From: Folioceros fuciformis
Lineage: Eukaryota; Anthocerotophyta; Anthocerotopsida; Anthocerotales
Direction: 5' to 3'
DNA length: 64,000 bases
Assembly: GCA_049999805.1 (NCBI GenBank)
Contig: JBNGIO010005723.1
Coordinates: 1-64,000, forward strand
Part shown: positions 56,027 through 64,000 of the stretch, one piece after another
Layout of the letters: every line of letters begins with the position of its first letter
How positions within the stretch are numbered: position 1 is the first letter of the stretch
The notes under the pieces: generated by a model
Database searches by the model: none
What the model was told of the DNA's origin: nothing
The model's input: the letters and a program-made list of their open reading frames with translations, nothing else
Translations under genes and position numbers: made by a program

Positions 56027-59000
56027 TCAGCCTCGCTTGGCTTTTGGAATGATTTCATTTCCAACCTGAAAGCTGTGCACCAATCCGTCCTTGTCTGTCC
56101 ACCAGCTCTGACCCGGCTGCTTCCTGGCCCTGATTCGCTTTCTCCTTCCCAGTAACTCCTGTGCCTGCTCCCACATCTGGACACCGGTGTACAAGTTGCA
56201 CATCACCACATACGCTGACACATCTTGCTTGTCTATCTTCACTGCTTGCTCAAAAGCATAGCGTCCCACCTCCACGTTGCTCCACTTGCGACACGCACCC
56301 AAGAGTGCATGCCAAACTGCAGAATCAGGCACAACTGGCATTGTTTTAACCAAAGCGAGCGCTTCATCCAGTCGGCCTGCTCGGCCCATAAGGTCTACCA
56401 TGCATGTGTAGTACTCCACCGTGGGTGTCATGGCGACATGTCTGCTCATCGCTTCGAAGAACTCGAGCCCTTCATTCAGTAGCCCCGTGTGACTGCACAC
56501 GTTCAGCACAGCAGCGAACGTGTGGCGATCAGGCTGAATGCCGTCTTGTATCATTCTGATCACCAAGCGAAAGACCTCTACACTGTCTCCTTGATGACTG
56601 TACCCTGCAATTAGTAGATTCCAGGCCACGAGGTGCCTTTGAGGCAATGTTTCGAACACCTGCCGTGCATCAACCATGCTTCCAGACCGTGTGTACATGT
56701 TCATCAGACTCCCGGCTACAAACAGATCGGCTCGAAGTCCTCGTTCTTCAATCTGCGCGTGCAGCTGCCTCCCCAAATGCAAAGCTGCCAGATTTGCACA
56801 GGCCTGCAGAAGACCAACGAAAGTCACAGAAGTGGGTACAGCAATGCCTTCGTTCTGCATACCTCTGTACAGATGAAGGGCTTCCTGGCCCATGCCCTGC
56901 TGGGAATACCCCGCAATTAGGGCAGTCCACGTCACCACATCTTTATCAGCAAGTCCATCAAACACTGCTCGGCCATCTTCCAAGCTGCCACACTTTGCAT
57001 ACATGTTCACCAAACTGCTCCCAACAAACACGTCAGCTTGGAGCCCTCTTTCTCTGATTTGTGCATGAAGCTGCCTCCCCATTTCCAGAGCTTCGGTGCC
57101 CAGACGTGCACATGCCTGCAAGAGGCACACCAGGGTAGCGGAATTCGCCACTGCCATTTCATCCTCTTGCATAGCGCTGAAGAGTTGAAAGGCTTGCTGG
57201 CTCATCCCCCGCTGACAATATCCTGCAATTAGAGCAGTCCATGCCATTGCATCTTTCTGACCAAGTGCATCAAATACACTCTGAGCATCCTCTAGGTTGC
57301 CACACTTTCCATACATGTTTACCAAACTGCTCGCTAGTAACAAATCAGCTTGGTGTCCTCGTTCTCCAATCTGCACGTGGAGCTCCCTCCCCTTCTCTAA
57401 GGCTGGCGTGCCAACACTTGCGCATGCCTTCAGGAGGCACACAAATGTCACAGAATCGGGTTCAGCACCGTCTTGTTGCATATCAGTGTAAACTTGCAGA
57501 GCTTCCAGGCCCATGCCCTGGTGAGAGTACCCTGAGATCATAGCATTCCATGCAACCACGTCCTTTTCAACAAGCCCATCGAACACTCCGTGAGCATCCT
57601 CCAGGCTGCCACATTTTGCATACATGTTCACCAAACTGTTGGCTACAAAGACATCCTTTTCATGTCCATGTTCTCTAATTTGAATATGAAGTTCCTTCCC
57701 CTTTTCCAAGGCTAGGGTGCCGACACTTGCACATGCCTGCAGGAGGCACACAAATGTAACAGAGTTGGGTGCAACAATGCCATCTCGTTGCATTGCGCTG
57801 TAAAGATCAAGAGCTTCCTGCCCCATGCCCTGATAGGAATAACCTGCTATCACGGCACTCCATATCACCACATTTTTATCGGTCAGTCCATCGAACACAC
57901 CCCGAGCATCCTGTAGGCTGCCACATTTTGCATACATGTTCACCAAACTGCTGGCTACAAACACATGGCCCTGAAGCCCTTGATCTGTAATTTGCAAATG
58001 AAGCTGCCTCCCACTCTCCAGAGCTTGGGTGCCAACGCTTGCACATGCCTGCAAGAGGCAAACAAATGTCACGGAATCAGGTAAGACATTGGAATCTTTT
58101 AGCATAACACTATAAAGATAAAGGGCTTCCTGGTTCATGCCGTGCTGGGAATACTGTGTTATCATTGCATTCCACGTTGCGACATCCTTTTGACCAAGTT
58201 CGTCAAACACTCTTTGAGCATCTACCAAGCTTCCACACTTTGCATACATGTTCAACAAACCATTGGCTAAACGCAAATCAGTGGCCTCTCCTCGTTTTCT
58301 GATTTGTATATGGATCTGTTTCCCCTTCTCCAATGCTGGGTTTCCCACACTTGCACATGCCTGTAAGAGGCACAGAAGTGTCACAGAATCAGGTACAACC
58401 ATTCCATCTTTTTGCATGACACTGTAAAGATGAAGGGCTTCCTGACCCATTCCTTGCTGACAATATCCTGAGATCATGCCATTCCAAGTGACCACATCTT
58501 TTCGAGCAAGTCCGTCAAACACTTTGCGGGCATCTTCTAGGTTGCCGCACTTTGCATACATGTTTACCAAACTATTGGCCACAAAAGTGTCGGCTTGGTG
58601 TCCTAGCCCTTTTATCTGCATATGCAAATGCTTACCGTTTTCAAGAGCTGGAGCACCGACACTTGCACACGCCTGGAGGAGGCACACGAAAGTCACAGAA
58701 TTGGGTACAGACATGCCGTCTTTTTGCATGTCGTTGTACAGGCGAAGGGCTTCCTGGCCCATACCCAACCGGGAATATCCTGCGATCAGAGCAGTCCACG
58801 TCACGACATCTTTCTCCCCAAGACCGTCAAACACGCTTTGAGCGTCTTCCAAACTGCCGCACTTTGCGTACATGTCCACGACGCAATTACAGACAAACAA
58901 GTCACTCTGAAACCGGCTGGCCAATACATGGGCATGCACCTCCTGCCCAGACTCCAAATCTGCTCCTTCGCCACAAGCCTGGAGAGCTGCCACAAACACA

Positions 59001-59797
59001 TGCCCATCCGGCTCCACACCTGACCCCCGCATCCGACGATACAGTTTCATAGCCTGCTTATCTTGCCCGTTCTTCACATGGGCACATATGATCGAGGACC
59101 ACATGAAAGCATCTGGTTTGGCCACCAGGGAAAACACATCCATCGCATCTTGCAACCTGCCATGAGAAACATACATTCGCAGGATGTGGTTGCACAGGAA
59201 TGTATCCGACCGATAACCTGCTGCAACCGTGAATGCATGGACCCGCCGACCCAGAACAAGATCCTTCTTCACCATACATTTCTTCAGGACAGTATAAAAA
59301 ACAGACGTGGAAACACAACAGTCTCTCTGCACTAGAAGTCCCAGGGCTTCCACTGCCTGTGTGAGATTGCCTTGATGACATAAAGCGCCGACAGTTTCAG
59401 CCGTGACGACCATTTCATGTCCAGCGGCCCTGGCATCACTCGCCAGGCTGCAGTCAGATTCCCTCGTCGCCACATCTACCGAAAATGGTAACGTCCAGCG
59501 AGGATTTTCGGCGACCGATCCGTGCCCAGTCACACGCCCTCCTTGATGAGCTGCCTTTCTTGCAAATGTGCTTAATCTAGCTGCTTCCTTGTTCGTCAAG
59601 GATCGGTCCCTCAAATTCAGGCGAGCGGGAGCACTTCCTGTAATACCAATTTGCTCGCTCCACCAACACGATCCCCCCAAGGGGTCTGGTGGTCCTTTCC
59701 GTGGATCCACAATCATGCCCCAGACAAGCATGGCGTCTAGGATACGCAGCAAAATTCTCTGCCAAAACCCTACTGCAAGGGTTAAAGGGTTTAACAT
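56027..59797 (-). CDS. PLS-class PPR protein, E subtype, nine modules
   Basis: An intronless frame of up to 1256 aa. The first ATG is 59797; the next plausible start is ATG 59413 (MVVTAETVGALCHQG), which aligns with the start of the PPR protein at 18834. The extra 128 residues begin MLNPLTLAVGFWQRILLRIL, which could be a mitochondrial presequence, but the DNA there also holds a telo-box, so it may be promoter. Nine P-L-S modules of about 100 residues follow (MYVSHGRLQDAMDVF, then MYAKCGSLEDAQSVF-like). E1/E2 motifs come next (AVWHALLGACRKWSNVEVG, KQPGQSWWTDKDGLVHSFQV) and the stop, without a DYW domain. The expected role is recognition of an organelle RNA-editing site together with a DYW partner. 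It lies head to head with the GCIP-type gene. Confidence 0.93.
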   Translation of the reverse strand: MLNPLTLAVGFWQRILLRILDAMLVWGMIVDPRKGPPDPLGGSCWWSEQIGITGSAPARLNLRDRSLTNKEAARLSTFARKAAHQGGRVTGHGSVAENPRWTLPFSVDVATRESDCSLASDARAAGHEMVVTAETVGALCHQGNLTQAVEALGLLVQRDCCVSTSVFYTVLKKCMVKKDLVLGRRVHAFTVAAGYRSDTFLCNHILRMYVSHGRLQDAMDVFSLVAKPDAFMWSSIICAHVKNGQDKQAMKLYRRMRGSGVEPDGHVFVAALQACGEGADLESGQEVHAHVLASRFQSDLFVCNCVVDMYAKCGSLEDAQSVFDGLGEKDVVTWTALIAGYSRLGMGQEALRLYNDMQKDGMSVPNSVTFVCLLQACASVGAPALENGKHLHMQIKGLGHQADTFVANSLVNMYAKCGNLEDARKVFDGLARKDVVTWNGMISGYCQQGMGQEALHLYSVMQKDGMVVPDSVTLLCLLQACASVGNPALEKGKQIHIQIRKRGEATDLRLANGLLNMYAKCGSLVDAQRVFDELGQKDVATWNAMITQYSQHGMNQEALYLYSVMLKDSNVLPDSVTFVCLLQACASVGTQALESGRQLHLQITDQGLQGHVFVASSLVNMYAKCGSLQDARGVFDGLTDKNVVIWSAVIAGYSYQGMGQEALDLYSAMQRDGIVAPNSVTFVCLLQACASVGTLALEKGKELHIQIREHGHEKDVFVANSLVNMYAKCGSLEDAHGVFDGLVEKDVVAWNAMISGYSHQGMGLEALQVYTDMQQDGAEPDSVTFVCLLKACASVGTPALEKGRELHVQIGERGHQADLLLASSLVNMYGKCGNLEDAQSVFDALGQKDAMAWTALIAGYCQRGMSQQAFQLFSAMQEDEMAVANSATLVCLLQACARLGTEALEMGRQLHAQIRERGLQADVFVGSSLVNMYAKCGSLEDGRAVFDGLADKDVVTWTALIAGYSQQGMGQEALHLYRGMQNEGIAVPTSVTFVGLLQACANLAALHLGRQLHAQIEERGLRADLFVAGSLMNMYTRSGSMVDARQVFETLPQRHLVAWNLLIAGYSHQGDSVEVFRLVIRMIQDGIQPDRHTFAAVLNVCSHTGLLNEGLEFFEAMSRHVAMTPTVEYYTCMVDLMGRAGRLDEALALVKTMPVVPDSAVWHALLGACRKWSNVEVGRYAFEQAVKIDKQDVSAYVVMCNLYTGVQMWEQAQELLGRRKRIRARKQPGQSWWTDKDGLVHSFQVGNEIIPKAKRG
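59765..59772. promoter_or_regulatory. Telo-box AAACCCTA between PPR and GCIP genes
   Basis: The motif is 109 bp upstream of the GCIP-type ATG (59881) and overlaps the N-terminal extension of the minus-strand PPR frame. Only 83 bp separate the two first ATGs, so promoter elements must lie inside one of the frames or its UTR. Confidence 0.45.
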
Positions 59798-59880
59798 GTC
59801 TAGCAACAATCTGGTTTGATATTTTCTTCAGCCTCTGCTAGCCGTCCGGTGATCCAACCACATTTGGCAAGTGAACGGAA

Positions 59881-61232
59881 ATGGGAATACAAGGATTGAA
59901 GAAACACGCCCAGGCTGTACGTGAATCGCTCACGGTAATGCTTCTGCAAATTGCTTCGCAGAAGATCTCAAATTCATTTGCGTTGTGTTTGACATGTTAG
60001 AGCTGCAAATCCTGAATGAATTTTGCGTGGCAGCTGCTGGATGTGCCTGCAATCGATTCTGTTCAGAAAGTACCATGGGATGACGTGAAAAAACTTGCAG
60101 AGCAAGTATCTAAGCATGCGACAACAGGTAGGGCGGACATCAGGTCTTCCAAAAATTTGCAGATGCTTGCGTCCAGTCTTGTGGGATGATCCAGCCCAGT
60201 TTTGTTGGATGTGTGCAATTCAGTTGGATTGTTGGGAAGTAAACTTGAAGACACAGTTGAAGCCGTGAAGACATATTTGGATACACTTGAAGGGTTGGTT
60301 CTACTGTCTCATGGGAGCACAGTCGGAGCAGGCCACACGCTTTTAACTGCTGTTCGTGAGAATACTCTCAAAGTGGTAGAGACGAGCTTGAGCCTCCTGG
60401 ACACAGCCATGCTTCTAGCCTGTAAAAGTAAGCATCGTTTCCATCAACTGCTTCGTGCACAAGTTGCATGTCGGGAGCCCTAACTGGGCTAGTTGTGTCT
60501 TCAGCAGCTGATGACAGTGAACGAAAGGTCGTCCTACCGACTGCAGTTGGCAAGGTTTGGGAAGCATGCAAGGCTTTGCAGAAGGTTCCCACGGACAACC
60601 GAGCTGCTGTCGGAAGGAGCATAATCCAAGTAATCGCGAGCATGCAAGATGTCACCCGGGAGTTGGATCAGGTCAGGGAATCTGCTCTGAATGACTCGAC
60701 TGCCATCTCCGACCTGCGCCTGGATGAGAGAATATCAGATAGTGGTACCAGTAGCAGTCCAGTAGCTCTACTGCCCGAAGAGGTCCCCCCTTCTCCTGCG
60801 GGCGATGACGAAGCCTCTGCCTCCGAGGACATGGATTTCGGCCAAGAACTGTCTGACGAGGAAATGGGAGTGGTGAAAGCGTCGACGCCGGTGATTGATT
60901 CCTTGATCCTAGTGCTCAAGGAAGTGGTCTATGTGGTTGCTGACAAGAAAGCAGAGACACCAGTGGACCACTGGGAGGGCCTGCTGGCGTGTTGCAAAAC
61001 CCTGGGAGTGACTGTGGAGGAGCTTGGGTCATTCCTATATCCCCCGCAAGAGCAGGATCAGCTCCAAGGCTGTTTGCGGAAGCTTAACTATGTATTAGCC
61101 CAGGTGCAGGAAGAAATTTTGGGGATGCGGGGCCCCTTGCCAGAGAGCCTTCAAGCAGCATGGGATCACGCGCAGTCTTCTATAGCTCTTCTCCAGCAGA
61201 CTTTGAATGCTGCAGATGCCAAACTTGAATGA
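59881..61232 (+). CDS. Cyclin-D1-binding protein (GCIP/CCNDBP1) homologue
   Basis: Four exons join in phase: 59881-59934, 60034-60127, 60200-60427 and 60493-61232, giving 371 aa. Introns of 99, 72 and 65 bp are GT-AG. It begins MGIQGLKKHAQAVRESLT. Then come VPWDDVKKLAEQVSKHATT, LEGLVLLSHGSTVGAG (the most conserved family stretch) and VGKVWEACKALQKVPTDNRAAVGRSI. An acidic linker (DDEASASEDMDFGQELSDEE) precedes a helical C-terminal half. The mammalian homologue is a helix-loop-helix-like nuclear/cytoplasmic protein that binds cyclin D1 and represses E2F-dependent transcription; the plant protein is annotated by similarity only. Confidence 0.88.
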
Positions 61233-61406
61233 CCTCGTGTGCAGCAAAGGATACGAGAGTGATATTCCCCTTGAGCTATCACGAAGCGCTCTCTAGCCGC
61301 GAATCAGCTGAATCCAGGTTAACGCGGGCACGCAAGATGTCATTGTCAACCCTAATTGCACACCGTTTGTCATCCGCGGTGGTCACGTATCGGTAGATTG
61401 TCATGT

Positions 61407-64000
61407 CTACTGAGTTCCATTTTCTTCTTGGCCGATATCAAACGTGTCTAGAGCTACAAATGAGTGTTTTTGTTCTGATTGGGGGGGGATGAAAGTGTCA
61501 TCTCCAACCAAAAAACTGTGTACTATTCCGTCCATGTCGGCCCACCAACTCTGGCCCGGCTGCTTCCAGGCTCTCGCTCTTTTTCTCCTGGCATGCAACG
61601 CCTGGGCGTGCTCCAACTTCTGGGTAGCGGTGAATAAGTTAGACATCAACACATATGCTGCTGCATCTTGCTCGTCCAACTTCACTGCTTTCTGGAAGGC
61701 ATAGCGTCCCATCTCTACGTTGTTCCACTTCCGACAAGCGCCCAACAGAGTGTGCCAGACTGCAGCACTGGGAGGGACCGGCATTGTGCTCACCATATCC
61801 AGAGCCTCATACAGCTGGCCTGCCCGGCCCAGGAGGTCCACCATGCACGTGTAGTGCTCCACACTAGGAGTGATCCCGAATTGCTTGCTCATGGCCGCGA
61901 AGCATTCTCTCCCCTTGTCTACCAGGCCCGTGTGGCTGCAGACAGTGAGCACACTGAGGAAGGTGATGCCGACTGGATCTATGCCAGCTTCTCTCATTTT
62001 CTGCAGCAAATCGAACACCACTCTGCTGTTTCCTTGGCAGCTGTAGCCGGCAATCAAAGCACTCCACGCGACAACATCTCTGTTTGGCAATGCGTCAAAA
62101 ACCTGCTGTGCATCCGCCATGCTGCCGGCCTTGGCGTACATGTTTATCAAGCTACTGGCAACAACGACATCAGCTTGGAGCCCCTGTTCCTCGATCTGTG
62201 CATGTAACTGCCTTCCCACATGCAAGGCTGCCACATTTGCACATGCCTGCAGGAGGGCCAGAAAGGTGACGGAATTGGGCACAGCAATGCGTTCTTGTTG
62301 CATTGCCCGGTAAAGGGAGAGGGCTTCGTGCCCCAGGCCCTGCTGAGCGTATCCTGCTATCATGGCGTTCCATGTTACCACGTCCTTTTCAGCGAGTCTG
62401 TCGAAGGCTCGCTGAGCATCTTCCAAGCTGCCACACTTTGCGTACATGTTTACCAGGCTGCTGCCTACAAACACGTCGGCTTCGTGCCCTTGTTCTCGAA
62501 CCTGCGCATGAAGCTGCTTTCCCGTCTCCAAAGCCGACGTGCCCATGCCTGCACACGCCTGCAGGAGGCAAACAAATGTGACAGAATCGGGCACGGCTAC
62601 GCCTTCGTCTTGCATTGCGCTGTAGACACGAATGGCTTCCTGTCCCATGCTCTGCTTGGAGTATCCTGCGATCATAGCATTCCAGGTAACCACATCCTTC
62701 CGAACAAGGCCGTCGAACACACTCTGCGCATCTTCCAAGCTGCCACACTTTGAATACATGTTCACCAAGCTGTTGGCTACAAACACGTCACTTTGAAGGC
62801 CTCGTTCTCGGATTTGCACATGAAGCTGCTTCCCCTTCTCCAGTGCAGAGGGCCCCAAACCGGCACAGGCCCGCAGGAGGCTTACAAAGGTGATGGAATC
62901 AGGTTCATCGATGCCTTCATCTTGCATGTTGCTGTAAAGGGCGAGCGCTCTGTCGCTCATGCCCTGCTGGGCATACCCGGCTATCATGGCATTCCATGTC
63001 ACCACATCTTTCTGACCCAACCCGTCGAACACTCTCTGAGCATCCTCCACGCTGCCACACTTCGCATACATGTTCACCAAGCTGTTGGTTATGAACACAT
63101 CAGCTTGATGTCCCCGTTCTTTGATTTGAGCATGGAGCTGCTTCCCCATCTCCAAAGCTGGGGTGCCCAAACTTGCACATGCTTGCAGGAGGCAAACAAA
63201 TGTGACAGAGTTGGCTACAGCAATGCCTTCTTCTTGCATACGACTGTAGAGGTTAAGGGCTTCCTCGCCCCTGCCCTGCTGGGAATATCCCGTAATCATG
63301 GAATTCCATGTTGCCACCTCCTTTTCACCTAGGCGGTCAAATACTCTCTGAGCGTCTTCCAAGCTCCCACACTTGGCATACATGTTCACCAAACTGCTGC
63401 CAACACACACATCAGCTTGATGTCCTCCTTGTCTAACTTTCGCATGTATCTGCTTCCCCTTCTCCAGTGCCGTCGGCCCCACACTTGCGCATGCCTGCAA
63501 GAGGCAGACAAATGTGACAGCATCCGGCACGGCAATCCCCTCTTCTTGCATGGCACTGTATAAATGAAGAGCTTCCTGCCCCATGCCCTGATGGGAGTAT
63601 CCTGCTATCATGGCAGTCCACGTCACCACATCTTTGTCACCAAGTTCTTCAAACGCCTTGCGAGCTTCTTCCAAGCTGCCACACTTTGTGTACATGTTCA
63701 CCAAGCTGCTGGCTACAAACTCCTCCGCTTGACTTCCTCGTTCACGAATCTGCATATGAAGCTGTTTTCCCTGCTTCAAAGCAGGAATGCCCACAGTTGC
63801 ACATGCCTGCAGGAGGCATACAAACGTCACCGAATTGGGTACAGCAATGCCTTCATCTTGCATGACACTGTAGAGATGAAGGGCCTGCTGCCCCATGCCC
63901 CGCTGGGAATATCCTGCAATCAGAGCTGTCCAAGTCACCACATCTTTTTGACCAAGTCCGTCAAACACACTCTGGGCATCTTCAAGACTGCCACACTTTG
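61407..64000 (-). CDS. PLS-class PPR protein, E subtype, N-terminus outside the window
   Basis: The frame is open to the window edge, so at least 864 residues are present and the start is missing. Six complete P-L-S modules plus part of another (the window edge falls in a AKCGSLEDAQSVF motif) are followed by E1/E2 motifs (AVWHTLLGACRKWNNVEMG, KQPGQSWWADMDGIVHSFLV) and a 26-residue tail (SEQKHSFVALDTFDIGQEEN) in place of a DYW domain. The modules are strikingly similar to one another and to those of the other two PPR genes here. No intron is seen. Role as for the other E-class PPRs: site recognition for organelle RNA editing (inference from family). Confidence 0.93.
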   Translation of the reverse strand, partial: KCGSLEDAQSVFDGLGQKDVVTWTALIAGYSQRGMGQQALHLYSVMQDEGIAVPNSVTFVCLLQACATVGIPALKQGKQLHMQIRERGSQAEEFVASSLVNMYTKCGSLEEARKAFEELGDKDVVTWTAMIAGYSHQGMGQEALHLYSAMQEEGIAVPDAVTFVCLLQACASVGPTALEKGKQIHAKVRQGGHQADVCVGSSLVNMYAKCGSLEDAQRVFDRLGEKEVATWNSMITGYSQQGRGEEALNLYSRMQEEGIAVANSVTFVCLLQACASLGTPALEMGKQLHAQIKERGHQADVFITNSLVNMYAKCGSVEDAQRVFDGLGQKDVVTWNAMIAGYAQQGMSDRALALYSNMQDEGIDEPDSITFVSLLRACAGLGPSALEKGKQLHVQIRERGLQSDVFVANSLVNMYSKCGSLEDAQSVFDGLVRKDVVTWNAMIAGYSKQSMGQEAIRVYSAMQDEGVAVPDSVTFVCLLQACAGMGTSALETGKQLHAQVREQGHEADVFVGSSLVNMYAKCGSLEDAQRAFDRLAEKDVVTWNAMIAGYAQQGLGHEALSLYRAMQQERIAVPNSVTFLALLQACANVAALHVGRQLHAQIEEQGLQADVVVASSLINMYAKAGSMADAQQVFDALPNRDVVAWSALIAGYSCQGNSRVVFDLLQKMREAGIDPVGITFLSVLTVCSHTGLVDKGRECFAAMSKQFGITPSVEHYTCMVDLLGRAGQLYEALDMVSTMPVPPSAAVWHTLLGACRKWNNVEMGRYAFQKAVKLDEQDAAAYVLMSNLFTATQKLEHAQALHARRKRARAWKQPGQSWWADMDGIVHSFLVGDDTFIPPQSEQKHSFVALDTFDIGQEENGTQ

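Noticed and set aside
56161-59335. Plus-strand frames opposite the second PPR gene
   Set aside because: Same reason: periodic shadows of the P-L-S modules.

Overview
The window reads as nuclear DNA of a land plant, most likely a spore-bearing one (lycophyte, fern or bryophyte). Evidence: spliceosomal introns of roughly 85-170 bp in almost every conserved gene; plant-specific families or plant-type versions (D-amino-acid transaminase/ADC lyase with PLP fold, SOS1 Na+/H+ antiporter, BRIZ-type RING E3, AP2/ERF domains); plant telo-boxes in promoters; and three very large intronless PLS-class PPR genes of the sort expanded in seedless plants with heavy organelle RNA editing. The exact species cannot be named from sequence alone. 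Three short 10-N gaps and one 100-N gap, all inside tandem repeats, show it is a scaffold assembly.

Layout. 1-0.43 kb: tandem repeat; 0.64 kb: tRNA-Gly(GCC). 1-10 kb is gene-dense: an intronless RluA-type pseudouridine synthase, a DAAT/ADC lyase gene (minus), an unrecognised probable organelle protein (plus) and cytosolic histidyl-tRNA synthetase (minus). 10-18.8 kb is poor in intact genes and contains minisatellites and decayed gene pieces: an old PPR pseudogene, an inverted fragment of the ALG14 gene, a nearly intact copy of the 3' end of the neighbouring PPR gene, and a possible FtsH-like fragment. 18.8-21.7 kb: first intact PPR gene. 22-24.1 kb: four types of tandem repeat. 24.5-37.4 kb: an acidic-repeat protein, a glutaredoxin, ALG14, mS37 and PNO1 (head to head), a Gln/Ala-rich coiled-coil protein, and ALG12. 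37.6-55.2 kb: SOS1, a huge intronless protein with six AP2-like domains plus an INO80D/KANL2-type zinc finger, an SLC19-type folate/thiamine carrier, and a BRIZ-type ubiquitin ligase. 56-64 kb: a second PPR gene (9 PLS modules), a GCIP/cyclin-D1-binding protein gene head to head with it, and the 3' part of a third PPR gene running off the window.

Functional themes: ribosome biogenesis and translation (HisRS, PNO1, mS37, pseudouridine synthase, tRNA-Gly), ER N-glycan assembly (ALG14 for the second GlcNAc, ALG12 for the eighth mannose), organelle RNA editing (three E-class PPRs without DYW domains), and ion/vitamin transport (SOS1, SLC19). The two most unusual genes are the zinc-finger/hexa-AP2 protein at 44.9-49.3 kb and the animal-type SLC19 carrier at 49.9-52.2 kb, which are direct neighbours. 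Exon boundaries below were placed by eye from GT-AG signals, phase and family similarity; where a junction did not resolve this is stated.
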